From contig CANPHE010000016.1 of the NCBI GenBank assembly GCA_947573795.1, positions 1 to 57,959 of the forward strand: a DNA stretch of 57,959 nucleotides, read 5' to 3'. The stretch's first letter is position 1. Each line of letters begins with the position of its first letter. Below the pieces are notes generated by a model, which saw nothing but the letters and a program-made list of their open reading frames with translations, was not told where the DNA came from and made no database searches. Shown here piece after piece: positions 43,253 to 52,601 of the stretch. The DNA is from an uncultured Alistipes sp. Its GTDB lineage: Bacteria > Bacteroidota > Bacteroidia > Bacteroidales > Rikenellaceae. The position numbers and the translations under genes were made by a program.

Positions 43253-44272
43253 ATGAAAATCGTAACATTGGGTGAAATCATGCTGCGTCTCTCGACGCCG
43301 GGCAATACCCGTTTCGTTCAGTCGGATTCGTTCGACGTCGTTTACGGCGGCGGCGAGGCCAACGTAGCCGTTTCGTGCGCCAACTACGGCCACGAGGCTT
43401 ATTTCGTCTCGAAACTTCCGAAGCACGAGATCGGACAGTCGGCCGTCAACGCCCTGCGCAAATACGGCGTGCGTACCGACTTCATCGCCCGCGGCGGCGA
43501 TCGCGTAGGTATCTATTACCTCGAAACCGGTGCTTCGATGCGCCCCTCGAAGGTGATCTACGACCGTGCGCACTCCGCTATCGCCGAGGCCGATCCTCAG
43601 GATTTCGACTTCGATGCCATCATGGAGGGTGCCCAGTGGTTCCACTGGTCGGGCATCACCCCTGCTATTTCGGACAAGGCTGCCGAGCTGACGAAGCTGG
43701 CCTGCGAGGCTGCGAAGCGTCACGGCGTGACCGTTTCCGTGGACCTGAACTTCCGCAAGAAGCTTTGGACCAAAGAGAAGGCGCAGTCGATCATGCGTCC
43801 GCTGATGCAGTATGTTGATGTGTGCATCGGTAACGAGGAGGATGCCGAGCTCTGCCTCGGATTCAAACCCGACGCCGATGTCGAGGGCGGCGAGACCAAT
43901 GCCGAAGGCTACAAGGGCATTTTCCGCCAGATGGCCCAGACGTTCGGATTCAAGTATGTGATTTCGACGCTGCGCGAGTCCTTCTCGGCGACGCACAACG
44001 GTTGGAAGGCCATGATCTACAACGGCGAGGAGTTCTACGAGTCGAAGCGCTACGATATCAATCCGATCATCGACCGCGTGGGCGGCGGCGACTCCTTCTC
44101 GGGCGGTATTATCCACGGCCTGCTGACCAAACCCACGCAGGGCGAGGCGCTCGAATTCGCCGTGGCCGCATCGGCGCTGAAGCACACCATCAACGGCGAC
44201 TTCAACCTCGTATCGGTCGAGGAGGTGGAGAGCCTTGCGGGCGGTAACGCTAACGGTCGAGTACAAAGATAG
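43253..44272 (+). CDS. kdgK: 2-keto-3-deoxygluconate kinase (PfkB family)
   Basis: 339 residues, PfkB-type sugar kinase. KIVTLGEIMLRLS and VVYGGGEANVAVSCANYGH at the N-terminus match KdgK; the catalytic signature DRVGGGDSFSGGIIHGL contains the GGGDSF anion hole and general base. It converts KDG to KDPG in galacturonate breakdown. It follows uxaC after a 213-base spacer that contains repeat A4, and precedes kdgA. Confidence 0.93.
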   Translation: MKIVTLGEIMLRLSTPGNTRFVQSDSFDVVYGGGEANVAVSCANYGHEAYFVSKLPKHEIGQSAVNALRKYGVRTDFIARGGDRVGIYYLETGASMRPSKVIYDRAHSAIAEADPQDFDFDAIMEGAQWFHWSGITPAISDKAAELTKLACEAAKRHGVTVSVDLNFRKKLWTKEKAQSIMRPLMQYVDVCIGNEEDAELCLGFKPDADVEGGETNAEGYKGIFRQMAQTFGFKYVISTLRESFSATHNGWKAMIYNGEEFYESKRYDINPIIDRVGGGDSFSGGIIHGLLTKPTQGEALEFAVAASALKHTINGDFNLVSVEEVESLAGGNANGRVQR

Positions 44273-44433
44273 TTTTGTCGTTATGCCGGGCGCCTTTCGT
44301 CCTTCGCTTTCGGTCCGCGAATGGGAAATAGGCAACTATGTCCCATCCGCGTCCCAATTCGCGAAAAACGAAATCCGCCTCGGCCTAACAACAAAACAGG
44401 TGATGGTATAACAATTAAAGCTAACAACTACCA

Positions 44434-45108
44434 ATGGCAAAATTCGATAAACTCGCCGTGATGCGCAAGATCGGCGAAACGGGTATGGTTCCCGTATTTT
44501 ACCACAAGGACGTAGCGATCGCCAAGCAGGTCGTGAAAGCCTGCTACGAGGGCGGCGTGCGTGCCTTCGAGTTCACCAACCGCGGCGATTTCGCCCAGGA
44601 GGTCTTCGCCGAACTGGTCAAGTGGGCGGCCCAGGAGTGCCCCGAACTGGCTCTCGGCATCGGCTCGGTGGTCGACGCTCCGACGGCTGCGATGTATATC
44701 CAGTTGGGTGCCAACTTCATCGTAGGCCCGCTCTTCAACCCCGATATCGCTCCGGTCTGCAACCGCCGTCAGGTGCCTTACTGCCCCGGCTGCGGAACCG
44801 TCTCGGAGATCGGCAAGGCCCAGGAGTTGGGTTGCGAACTGACGAAACTCTTCCCGGGCGACGTCTACGGTCCCAACATGGTCAAGGGGCTGATGGCTCC
44901 CTGCCCCTGGACCAAGATCATGGTCACGGGAGGCGTATCGCCCGACCGCGAGAACCTCACCTCGTGGTTCAAGGCCGGTGTCTACTGCGTGGGTATGGGT
45001 TCGAAACTTTTCCCCAAGGAGAAAGTCGCGGCCCAGGACTGGACCTACGTCACGGAGAAGTGCCGCGAGTGTCTGGCCATCATCGCCGAGCTGCGCGCTG
45101 CAAAATAA
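44434..45108 (+). CDS. kdgA: 2-dehydro-3-deoxyphosphogluconate aldolase
   Basis: 224 residues, class I KDPG aldolase (Eda/KdgA), splitting KDPG into pyruvate and glyceraldehyde-3-phosphate. The Schiff-base Lys is in TKLFPGDVYGP; the base Glu in AFEFTNRG; C-terminal MVTGGVSPDRENL is the phosphate site. Length matches. It lies 161 bases after kdgK and 73 before exuT. Both spacers lack promoter boxes. Confidence 0.95.
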   Translation: MAKFDKLAVMRKIGETGMVPVFYHKDVAIAKQVVKACYEGGVRAFEFTNRGDFAQEVFAELVKWAAQECPELALGIGSVVDAPTAAMYIQLGANFIVGPLFNPDIAPVCNRRQVPYCPGCGTVSEIGKAQELGCELTKLFPGDVYGPNMVKGLMAPCPWTKIMVTGGVSPDRENLTSWFKAGVYCVGMGSKLFPKEKVAAQDWTYVTEKCRECLAIIAELRAAK

Positions 45109-45114
45109 AACTCC

Positions 45115-45145
45115 GTCGGGGCCCCTCTCGCGGGGGCTCCGGCGT
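45115..45145 (+). other. GC hairpin between kdgA and exuT
   Basis: CGtCGGgGCCCC and GGGGGCtCCGgCG pair around a TCTCGC loop. There is no T tract; it could set relative expression within the operon. Confidence 0.35.
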
Positions 45146-45181
45146 TCACGAAATCGATAACCTGAATTTGAATCAAAACGA

Positions 45182-46636
45182 ATGGCAAACAACAAATCTT
45201 CGCTGGGCGAAAAGATGACGCAGTACCGTTGGGTGATCTGTGCGATGCTTTTCTTCGCCACGACCGTCAACTACCTCGATCGCCAGGTGCTATCGCTCAC
45301 CTGGGACGAGTTCATCAAACCCGAGTTCCACTGGGACGAATCCAACTACGGAACGATCACCTCGATCTTCTCGATCTTCTACGCCGTCTGCATGCTTTTC
45401 GCCGGTAAATTCGTCGACTGGATGGGTACCAAGAAGGGTTACCTGTGGTCCATCGGCGTATGGTCGGCCGGTGCCTGCCTCCATGCCCTTTGCGGTATCG
45501 GTACCGAGATGTGGGTCGGTCTCTCCGACGCTGCGGCCCTGCGTGCCGTGCAGGCCGGATCGGACCTGGCCGTGACCATCGCCACGATCAGCATGTATTT
45601 CTTCATCGCAGCCCGCTGTATTCTCGCACTGGGTGAGGCCGGAAACTTCCCCGCCGCCATCAAGGTGACGGCCGAGTTCTTCCCCAAGAAGGACCGCGCC
45701 TTCGCCACCTCGATCTTCAATGCCGGTGCTTCGATCGGTGCCCTGTTCGCCCCGCTGACCATTCCGCTGCTCGCCAAGGCATGGGGTTGGGAGATGGCCT
45801 TCATCGTGATCGGTGCCCTGGGCTTCATATGGATGGGCTTCTGGGTCTTCATGTACAAGAAACCTTCGGAGCATCCCCGTGTGAACGCCGCCGAGCTGGC
45901 CTATATCGAGCAGGACAAACACGAAGTCGAGGCCGCTGCCATCGAGTCGCACGACGAGGAGCCGCAGATGTCCTACCGTCAGGCTTTCTCCTACAAGCAG
46001 ACCTGGGCTTTCGCCTTCGGTAAGTTCATGACCGACGGCGTGTGGTGGTTCTTCCTCTTTTGGACCCCTTCGTACCTCAATACGCAGTTCGGTATCAAGA
46101 CCTCCGAAGGTTTGGGTATCGCCTTGATCTTCACGCTTTACGCTATCACGATGCTCTCGATCTACGGCGGTAAGCTCCCGACGGTGATCATCAACAAGAC
46201 GGGCATGAACCCCTATGCGGCCCGCATGCGTGCGATGCTGATCTTCGCCTTCTTCCCGCTGCTCGTGCTGCTGGCTCAGCCGCTCGGCACCATTTCGCCC
46301 TGGTTCCCCGTCATCATGATCGGTATCGGCGGTGCCGCACACCAGTCGTGGTCGGCCAACATCTTCTCCACGGTGGGCGATATGTTCCCCAAATCGGCCA
46401 TCGCCACGATCACGGGTATCGGCGGTATGGCCGGAGGCGTGGGTTCGATGCTGTTGCAGAAATTCGCCGGTAACCTCTTCGTCTATGCCGGTGAAACGAA
46501 CATGACATTCCTCGGCTTCGAGGGCAAACCTGCGGGTTATTTCATCGTGTTCTGCATCTGCGCCGTGGCTTATCTGATCGGCTGGATCGTGATGAAGGCC
46601 CTGGTTCCGAAATATAAACTGGTCGTTATCAAATAA
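45182..46636 (+). CDS. exuT: Hexuronate transporter, MFS (ACS family)
   Basis: 484 residues, about 12 membrane helices. The first helix (WVICAMLFFATTVNYLDRQVLSL) has the NYLDRQ motif typical of ACS-family anion/hexuronate carriers; FVDWMGTKKG is the MFS loop 2-3. Central loop HPRVNAAELAYIEQDK also matches ExuT. It should import galacturonate/glucuronate with H+ through the inner membrane. The arrangement between kdgA and uxaB supports the substrate. Confidence 0.92.
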   Translation: MANNKSSLGEKMTQYRWVICAMLFFATTVNYLDRQVLSLTWDEFIKPEFHWDESNYGTITSIFSIFYAVCMLFAGKFVDWMGTKKGYLWSIGVWSAGACLHALCGIGTEMWVGLSDAAALRAVQAGSDLAVTIATISMYFFIAARCILALGEAGNFPAAIKVTAEFFPKKDRAFATSIFNAGASIGALFAPLTIPLLAKAWGWEMAFIVIGALGFIWMGFWVFMYKKPSEHPRVNAAELAYIEQDKHEVEAAAIESHDEEPQMSYRQAFSYKQTWAFAFGKFMTDGVWWFFLFWTPSYLNTQFGIKTSEGLGIALIFTLYAITMLSIYGGKLPTVIINKTGMNPYAARMRAMLIFAFFPLLVLLAQPLGTISPWFPVIMIGIGGAAHQSWSANIFSTVGDMFPKSAIATITGIGGMAGGVGSMLLQKFAGNLFVYAGETNMTFLGFEGKPAGYFIVFCICAVAYLIGWIVMKALVPKYKLVVIK

Positions 46637-46666
46637 TCGACAATCAACCGAAACAACCGATTGAAA

Positions 46667-48121
46667 ATGAAAGAACTGAATAAAACTACGGTCGAGAAGG
46701 TCGACCGTCCGGTGAAAATCCTCCAGTTCGGAGAGGGTAATTTCCTGCGCGCCTTCGTGGACTGGCAGATCGATATCGCCAACGAAAAGGGCGTGATGAA
46801 CGCCGGTGTGGCCATCTGCCAGCCGATTCTGGACCCCGAGCACAAGGTGCTGGGTATGATCGACCTGCTGCACAAACAGGACAATCTCTACCACGTCTAC
46901 CTCGAAGGCATCGAGAACAAGCAGCCCAAGAAGGACGTGCGCCTGGTCAAGAGCGTGATGGATTCGTTCAACCCCTACGTCGACTATGCCAAATACGAGC
47001 AGTATTTCCTCTCTCCGGAGCTGAAGATCACCATCTCGAACACCACCGAGGCGGGTATCCGCTACGAGGAGGGCGACGACCTTACGGCCTGCCCGCCGAA
47101 GTCCTATCCGGCGAAAATGACGGCGCTGCTTTACAAGCGCTTCAAGCATTTCGGCGGCGATCCGACGAAGGGTCTTTGCATCATCTGCTGCGAGTTGATC
47201 GAGAACAACGGCTCGACGCTGCACGAGTATGTCATCAAGCATGCCGAGTACCACAAGCTGGGGCAGGACTTCATCGACTGGGTGGAGCGGAACTGCCACT
47301 TCTGCGACACGCTCGTCGACCGCATCGTCCCGGGATTCCCCCGCGACACGATCGGCGAGATCAAGCAGGAGATCGGCTACGACGACAACCTGGTGGTGAA
47401 GGCCGAGCTGTACCATCTGTGGGCTATCGGCGGTTCGGGCTATAAGGAGGTGATGAAGGAGCTGCCGCTGGACAAAGCCGGTCTGCACGTGATCTTCATG
47501 CCCTCGATCAAGCAGTTCCGCGACAAGAAGGTCCGCATTCTCAACGGTTCGCACACGGGTATGGTCCCCATCGCCCTGCAAATGGGCTGCCAGACGGTGA
47601 TGGACGCCTTCAATACGCCCGCTATCGAGAAGTTCGTCAACGACATGGTGGCCGAGGAGGTCATCCCGATGATCGAGGAGGATCAGGCCGAGCTGAAGGA
47701 GTTCGCCGCAGGTATCCTGGAGCGTTTCTACAACCCCTTCATCAAGCACATGCTGAAGTCCATTTCGCTCAATTCGCTCTCGAAGTGGGAAGCGCGCAAT
47801 TACCCGACCGTCAAGGACAACTGGTTCAAGGCCCAGCGCATCGCCGAGCACGAGTGCTTCACGTTTGCGGCGCTCATGGCGCTCTACGGCCCCGAGAGCG
47901 GCTTCGAGCCCGACGATACGCGCGAGTTCGTCGACTATATCCGCACGAACTGGAACTCGGAGAACCTGGAGGAGACCGTTCGCCGGATCGTCTGCGAGAG
48001 CGGCATCTTCACGGTGGATTTCTCGGAAGTTCCGGGCTTCATCCCGGCCGTCGCGGGTTATCTCGCCGATATCGAGTCGCTCGGCATGGCTGCGGCGCTC
48101 GATAAATTCCAGAACCGATAA
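46667..48121 (+). CDS. uxaB: Tagaturonate reductase
   Basis: 484 residues, NADH-dependent reduction of tagaturonate to altronate. N-terminal VKILQFGEGNFLRAFVDWQID is the mannitol-dehydrogenase-like nucleotide-binding motif; the substrate domain includes KVRILNGSHTGMVPIALQMG with Lys/Asn/His residues typical of the family. ATG 46667 is preferred to the TTG at 46661 in the same frame. It is 30 bases after exuT. A hairpin and repeat A5 follow it. Confidence 0.94.
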   Translation: MKELNKTTVEKVDRPVKILQFGEGNFLRAFVDWQIDIANEKGVMNAGVAICQPILDPEHKVLGMIDLLHKQDNLYHVYLEGIENKQPKKDVRLVKSVMDSFNPYVDYAKYEQYFLSPELKITISNTTEAGIRYEEGDDLTACPPKSYPAKMTALLYKRFKHFGGDPTKGLCIICCELIENNGSTLHEYVIKHAEYHKLGQDFIDWVERNCHFCDTLVDRIVPGFPRDTIGEIKQEIGYDDNLVVKAELYHLWAIGGSGYKEVMKELPLDKAGLHVIFMPSIKQFRDKKVRILNGSHTGMVPIALQMGCQTVMDAFNTPAIEKFVNDMVAEEVIPMIEEDQAELKEFAAGILERFYNPFIKHMLKSISLNSLSKWEARNYPTVKDNWFKAQRIAEHECFTFAALMALYGPESGFEPDDTREFVDYIRTNWNSENLEETVRRIVCESGIFTVDFSEVPGFIPAVAGYLADIESLGMAAALDKFQNR

Positions 48122-48135
48122 ATGCATTCGCGAAG

Positions 48136-48181
48136 GGCGGAACAGGACTTCGTTTCGGAGCCCGGTTCCGCCTTTCTTTTT
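48136..48181 (+). terminator. Hairpin with T-rich tail after uxaB
   Basis: GGCGGAAC and GTTCCGCC form an 8-bp stem with a ~20-base loop, followed by TTTCTTTTT. If active, uxaA-CE8-GH43 would need readthrough or a promoter of their own. The T tail is also part of the left 17-bp direct repeat of A5. Confidence 0.5.
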
Positions 48182-48392
48182 CGCTACCAACAATTATATA
48201 CCTGCTTGTAGGTTCCTGCGGTCCGATTGTCCGGTCGCTTGACGGGTTGCATCCGAAGTCCCCTCCGAGGAGGGGATTTCGGGGAGGGTCAAAACTGTAA
48301 ACGCGGCTAAAGGCCGCGAGCGACAGCGTTCGGATGAACCGGTCGCCATCCGGGAACGAGGTACAAGGGTATATGCTTTTTCGCTACCAACA
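48176..48392 (+). repeat. Family A element, copy A5, with perfect 17-bp direct repeat
   Basis: CTTTTTCGCTACCAACA occurs at 48176-48192 and again at 48376-48392, exactly 200 bases apart. The 183-bp interior (48193-48375) begins ATATACCtgCTTGTA and ends TACAAGGGTATAT, which are terminal inverted repeats apart from a 2-base gap. Inside: GACGGGTTGCATCCGAAG, CCCCTCCgagGAGGGG, TTTCGGGGAGGGTC, and GCGGCTaaaGGCCGC. The right repeat ends on the A of the uxaA ATG. Confidence 0.75.
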
Positions 48393-49882
48393 TGAAACGC
48401 TTTCTGAAAATCAATGCTGCGGACAACGTGGCGATCGCCCTGGCGGACGATCTGCATGCCGGTGAAACGCTCGACGTCGAGGGTGTCGCCGTGACGCTGC
48501 GCGAAGATATCGCCCGGGGCCATAAATTCGCCTTGCGCGATCTGGCCGAAGGCGAGAACGTCGTGAAATACGGCTATCCGATCGGTCACACGACGGCGGC
48601 TGTCCCGGCCGGCGGATGGATTCATTCGCACAACCTGAAAACCAATCTGCGCGACGACCTGGAGTACAGCTACTCGCCGAAGGTCTACGAAGTCAGCTAC
48701 CCCGCGAGCGAACGCAAGGTGATGGGTTATCTGCGCAAGAACGGCACGATGGGTATCCGCAACGAACTGTGGATCGTGCCGTCGGTCGGCTGCGTGAACG
48801 GTCAGGCGCAAGCCATCGCGGCGCGCGTGAAGGCCGAATGCGACTGCTCGCACCTGGACGACGTGCGGGTCTATACCCACAACTACGGCTGTTCGCAGTT
48901 AGGCGACGATCATGCCAACACGCAGCGGGCTCTGGCTGCGTTGGTCAAGCACCCCAATGCGGGCGCCGTGCTGGTGCTGGGCCTCGGGTGCGAGAATAAC
49001 CAGGTCTCGGCCCTCAAGGAGACGATCGGCGAGTGGGACGACGAGCGCGTGAAGTTCCTCATCGCCCAGGAGGTCGAGGACGAGATCGCTGCGGGATTCG
49101 AAATCTGCCGCGAGTTGGTCGAGCGCACGCGTGCCGACAAGCGTCAGCCGTTGCCGCTCTCCTTGCTGCGCATCGGTCTGAAGTGCGGCGGTTCGGACGG
49201 ATTTTCCGGCATCACGGCCAATCCGCTGGTGGGACTTTTCTCCGACTGGCTGATCGCCCAGGGCGGTACGACGGTGCTCACGGAGGTTCCCGAGATGTTC
49301 GGCGCCGAAACGATTCTGATGGACCGGGCCGAAAACCGCGAGGTCTTCGAAAATACGGTTTGCCTCATCAACGATTTCAAGGGCTATTTCCGCAAATACG
49401 ACCAGCCGATCTACGAAAACCCCTCGCCGGGTAACAAGAAGGGAGGCATCACCACCTTGGAGGAGAAGTCGTTGGGCTGCGTGCAGAAAGGCGGCGCCCA
49501 GCAGGTCGTCGACGTGTTGAAATACACCCAGCCCATCGTGCGACGGGGATTGAACCTGTTGCAGGCTCCGGGCAACGATCTCGTGGCCGCCTCGGCGCTG
49601 GCTCTCTCGGGCTGCCAGATGGTGCTGTTCACCACGGGACGCGGTACGCCGTTCGGGTCGTTCGTCCCGACGATGAAGATTTCGACCAATACGCAGCTCT
49701 CGAAGTTCAAATCCAACTGGATCGACTTCAATGCCGGGACGCTCGTCGAGGATGAGGAGCCGCAGGTCGTGCTGGAGCGCTTCATCGAAAAGGTCCTCGC
49801 CACGGCCGACGGCGAACACCTGCGCCACGAGCGCACGGGATTCAAGGAGATCGCCATCTTTAAGACCGGAGTGACCCTCTGA
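48392..49882 (+). CDS. uxaA: Altronate dehydratase
   Basis: 496 residues, converts altronate to 2-keto-3-deoxygluconate. An N-terminal SAF domain (residues ~1-95, VAIALADDLHAGETLDV...VVKYGYPIGHTTAAVPAGGWIHSHNL) is fused to the UxaA catalytic domain with VYTHNYGCSQLGDDHAN, LGLGCENNQVSALKE and LKCGGSDGFSGITANP, the Cys and His segments of Fe-dependent dehydratases. The start ATG overlaps the right direct repeat of A5. It is 6 bases upstream of the CE8 gene. Confidence 0.95.
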   Translation: MKRFLKINAADNVAIALADDLHAGETLDVEGVAVTLREDIARGHKFALRDLAEGENVVKYGYPIGHTTAAVPAGGWIHSHNLKTNLRDDLEYSYSPKVYEVSYPASERKVMGYLRKNGTMGIRNELWIVPSVGCVNGQAQAIAARVKAECDCSHLDDVRVYTHNYGCSQLGDDHANTQRALAALVKHPNAGAVLVLGLGCENNQVSALKETIGEWDDERVKFLIAQEVEDEIAAGFEICRELVERTRADKRQPLPLSLLRIGLKCGGSDGFSGITANPLVGLFSDWLIAQGGTTVLTEVPEMFGAETILMDRAENREVFENTVCLINDFKGYFRKYDQPIYENPSPGNKKGGITTLEEKSLGCVQKGGAQQVVDVLKYTQPIVRRGLNLLQAPGNDLVAASALALSGCQMVLFTTGRGTPFGSFVPTMKISTNTQLSKFKSNWIDFNAGTLVEDEEPQVVLERFIEKVLATADGEHLRHERTGFKEIAIFKTGVTL

Positions 49883-49888
49883 CGACCG

Positions 49889-50893
49889 ATGCGACGTTTG
49901 TGGATATTGCTTCTGCTGCTCGGCTGCGCACTGCGGTGTGCGGCCGGACAGCCGACGCCTTCCGAGTATATCGTCGACTGCAACGGCGGCGGTGATTTCA
50001 CCACGTTGCAGGCTTGTTTCGATGCCCTACCCTCGAAACCTGCCCGGTGGCGCACGGTCTACGTCCGTCCGGGCGTCTACCGCGAGAAGGTGACGCTCGA
50101 CGTCTACAAGGACAAGGTGGCTGTCGTCGGAACGGGAGCTTCGGCCGCCGACGTGCGGATCGTCTGGAACGACTATTCGGGCAAAGTGGTCGACGGCTAC
50201 GAAATGACGACCTACGACAGCTATACGATGTCGTTGCAGGCCGACGAGGTGCTGCTGCGGGGCGTTACGGTGGAGAACGATGCCGGTCGGGTAGGGCAGG
50301 CCGTGGCGCTCGAAACGCGCGGCGACCGCATCCGCATCGACGCGTGCCGTCTGGTCGGCGATCAGGACACCTTCTTCACGAAGGGCTACGTATCGCGCAT
50401 TTACGTGTGCGACAGCTATATCGAGGGTACGACGGATTTTATCTTCGGCCCTTCGATCGTGCTGTTCGACGATTGCCGTATCCATTGCAAGGCCGACAGT
50501 TACATCACGGCCGCCTCGACGACCGAGCGCAACCGATACGGCTATGTATTCCGCCGCTGCCGGGTGACGGCGGCCGAGGGGGTGACGAAACTCTACCTGG
50601 GGCGCCCCTGGAAATCGACGGCCCGCACCGTGTGGCTGGTGTGCGAACTCCCGGCGGCGATTCGTCCCGAGGGGTGGCACAACTGGCGCGATCCCGCCCG
50701 CGAAAAGACGTCCTTCTACGCCGAATGGCGCTGTACGGGGCCCGGGGCCGACCGCGGCGGGCGTGTGCCCTGGTCGCATGCGTTGACCGACGAGGAGGCC
50801 GCCGAATACGAACCTGAGAAAATTTTTGCCAAAAAAACCGGGTCCGAACAGTTTCGCGACGATTGGACGGGCCTCTTTCCTACCAACCGATGA
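49889..50893 (+). CDS. Pectin methylesterase (CE8)
   Basis: 334 residues. Signal peptide RRLWILLLLLGCALRCAAG. The CE8 right-handed beta helix starts EYIVDCNGGGDFTTLQACFDALP. Catalytic motifs: GQAVAL (Gln), GDQDTFF (Asp), YIEGTTDFIFG (Asp) and YLGRPWK (Arg). It removes methyl esters from homogalacturonan, releasing galacturonate units. It should act outside the cytoplasm. The stop overlaps the GH43 start (ATGA), coupling the two. Confidence 0.94.
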   Translation: MRRLWILLLLLGCALRCAAGQPTPSEYIVDCNGGGDFTTLQACFDALPSKPARWRTVYVRPGVYREKVTLDVYKDKVAVVGTGASAADVRIVWNDYSGKVVDGYEMTTYDSYTMSLQADEVLLRGVTVENDAGRVGQAVALETRGDRIRIDACRLVGDQDTFFTKGYVSRIYVCDSYIEGTTDFIFGPSIVLFDDCRIHCKADSYITAASTTERNRYGYVFRRCRVTAAEGVTKLYLGRPWKSTARTVWLVCELPAAIRPEGWHNWRDPAREKTSFYAEWRCTGPGADRGGRVPWSHALTDEEAAEYEPEKIFAKKTGSEQFRDDWTGLFPTNR

Positions 50894-52533
50894 AAAAACT
50901 ATTGTTACTCTGCGGTCTCGCGGCCGCGACCTGCGTCGAGGCCCAGACGGTCTGGACGCCCGACCTGGGCAACGGAAAATACAAGAATCCGGTGCTCTAT
51001 GCCGACTATTCTGATCCCGACGTGATCCGTACGGGCGACGATTATTGGTTGACGGCCTCGTCGTTCAACTGCGTACCGGGACTTCAGATTCTCCACTCCA
51101 CCGACCTGGTGAACTGGGAGATCGTCAATACGGTATTCGCCGCACAGCCGCCCTACGACCATTTCGACCGTCCGCGCCACGGCGAAGGGGTGTGGGCGCC
51201 GGCGATCCGGTTCCACGACGGGTGGTACTACATTTATTGGGGCAATCCCTACAAGGGCGTCTACATGACCCGTACGCAGGATCCGCGCGGCGAGTGGTCG
51301 GAGCCCCATCTGGTCAAGGAGGTCGAAGGCGTGATCGACACCTGCCCGCTGTGGGACGACGACGGCAAGGCCTACCTCGTGCACGGATGGGCCGGCTCGT
51401 GCGCCGGGCTCAAGAGCGTGCTGAGCGTTACCGAAATGACCCCCGACGGCAAGGAGCTGATCGGCGAGGAGGTGATGATTTTCGACGGCCACGGCGATCA
51501 TCCGACGGTCGAAGGTCCGAAGTTCTACAAGCGCAACGGCTGGTACTACGTCTTCGCTCCGGCGGGCGGCGTGAAACCCGGCTGGCAGATCGTGCTGCGT
51601 TCGAAATCGCCGTGGGGCCCCTACGAGTGCCGTAAGGTGCTGCACCAGGGCGATACGTCGACGCCCGGCCCGCACCAGGGCGGCTGGGTCGAGGACGTCG
51701 AGGGCAACTCGTGGTTCATGCATTTCGTGGATATGTATGCCTACGGTCGTGTCGTGCATCTGCAACCCATGACGTGGAGCGACGACGACTGGTGCATCAT
51801 CGGCATCGATCGCAACGGCGACGGGATCGGCGAACCGGTCGATACCTATGCCAAGCCGGCGTGCCGCAACAAGGTGCGGGGCGTGCTGACTCCGGCCGAC
51901 AGCGACGAATTCTCGGACCGTAAGCTCGGACTCCAGTGGCAATGGCATGCCAATCCGCAGTCGGGATGGTATTTCAATAACCCTTCGCAGGGCGAGCTGC
52001 GTCTCTACTGTCACGTGCGTCCCGAAGGGTGGCGCAACCTTTCGGACAACGGCAATCTGCTGTTGCAGAAAGTCAATGCCCCGACCTATACCGCGACGAC
52101 GAAGGTGCGTTTCCACCTTTCGTACGAAGGCGACCGTGCCGGTCTGATCGTAATGGGGCACGACTATGCGACGCTGGGGCTCGTGCTTCGCGATGGCAAA
52201 CTGGTGCTGGAGCAGGGCGTTTGCAAGCGCGCGATGAAGAAAGGTACGCCCGAGCAGATCGTGGCATCGGCCGAATACGCCGCTACGGCGGCGCCGGTGG
52301 ACCTCTACCTGCGTTGCCGCATCGAGCAGCAGTGGAACGACGACGGTACGCCGCGCATGATGTGCCGTTTCGCGTACAGTGCCGACGGCAAGCGCTTCCG
52401 CGATTTCGGCGAGCCGTTCGAGGCCCAGGCCGGCCATTGGATCGGCGCCAAGATCGGTTACTATGCCGATGCTACCGTCCGGAAAAACGATGCCGGATGG
52501 ATCGACGTAGACTGGTTCCGGGTGACGAAATAG
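50890..52533 (+). CDS. Glycoside hydrolase family 43 with C-terminal beta-sandwich
   Basis: 547 residues. Signal peptide MKKLLLLCGLAAATCVEA. Five-bladed propeller: YADYSDPDVIRTGDDYWLTASSF (catalytic base Asp), VIDTCPLWDDDGKAYLVHG (pKa-modulating Asp) and TVEGPKFYKRNGWYYVFAP (acid Glu). A C-terminal concanavalin-like region (about 330-547) with GLQWQWHANPQSGWYF completes the GH43-plus-XynB-C2 layout. Subfamily 12 is possible. Likely removes arabinose or related side chains from pectin; specificity not proven. Start chosen at ATG 50890 for the signal peptide. Confidence 0.9.
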   Translation: MKKLLLLCGLAAATCVEAQTVWTPDLGNGKYKNPVLYADYSDPDVIRTGDDYWLTASSFNCVPGLQILHSTDLVNWEIVNTVFAAQPPYDHFDRPRHGEGVWAPAIRFHDGWYYIYWGNPYKGVYMTRTQDPRGEWSEPHLVKEVEGVIDTCPLWDDDGKAYLVHGWAGSCAGLKSVLSVTEMTPDGKELIGEEVMIFDGHGDHPTVEGPKFYKRNGWYYVFAPAGGVKPGWQIVLRSKSPWGPYECRKVLHQGDTSTPGPHQGGWVEDVEGNSWFMHFVDMYAYGRVVHLQPMTWSDDDWCIIGIDRNGDGIGEPVDTYAKPACRNKVRGVLTPADSDEFSDRKLGLQWQWHANPQSGWYFNNPSQGELRLYCHVRPEGWRNLSDNGNLLLQKVNAPTYTATTKVRFHLSYEGDRAGLIVMGHDYATLGLVLRDGKLVLEQGVCKRAMKKGTPEQIVASAEYAATAAPVDLYLRCRIEQQWNDDGTPRMMCRFAYSADGKRFRDFGEPFEAQAGHWIGAKIGYYADATVRKNDAGWIDVDWFRVTK

Positions 52534-52565
52534 TCGGGAGCCTTCGGGCGGCCCGAGAGTGATAG

Positions 52566-52601
52566 AACCCTTGTTCGGATGTTTCCGGACAAGGGTTTTT
52601 G
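52566..52601 (+). terminator. Terminator of the galacturonate operon
   Basis: AACCCTTGTTCGGA and TCCGGACAAGGGTT pair (one G-T wobble) around a short loop, followed by TTTT. It closes the GH43 gene after ~33 bases. Confidence 0.8.

Noticed and set aside
45290..48193. A 967-codon open frame antisense to exuT and uxaB
   Set aside because: Same shadow effect; no start context and no recognisable domains.
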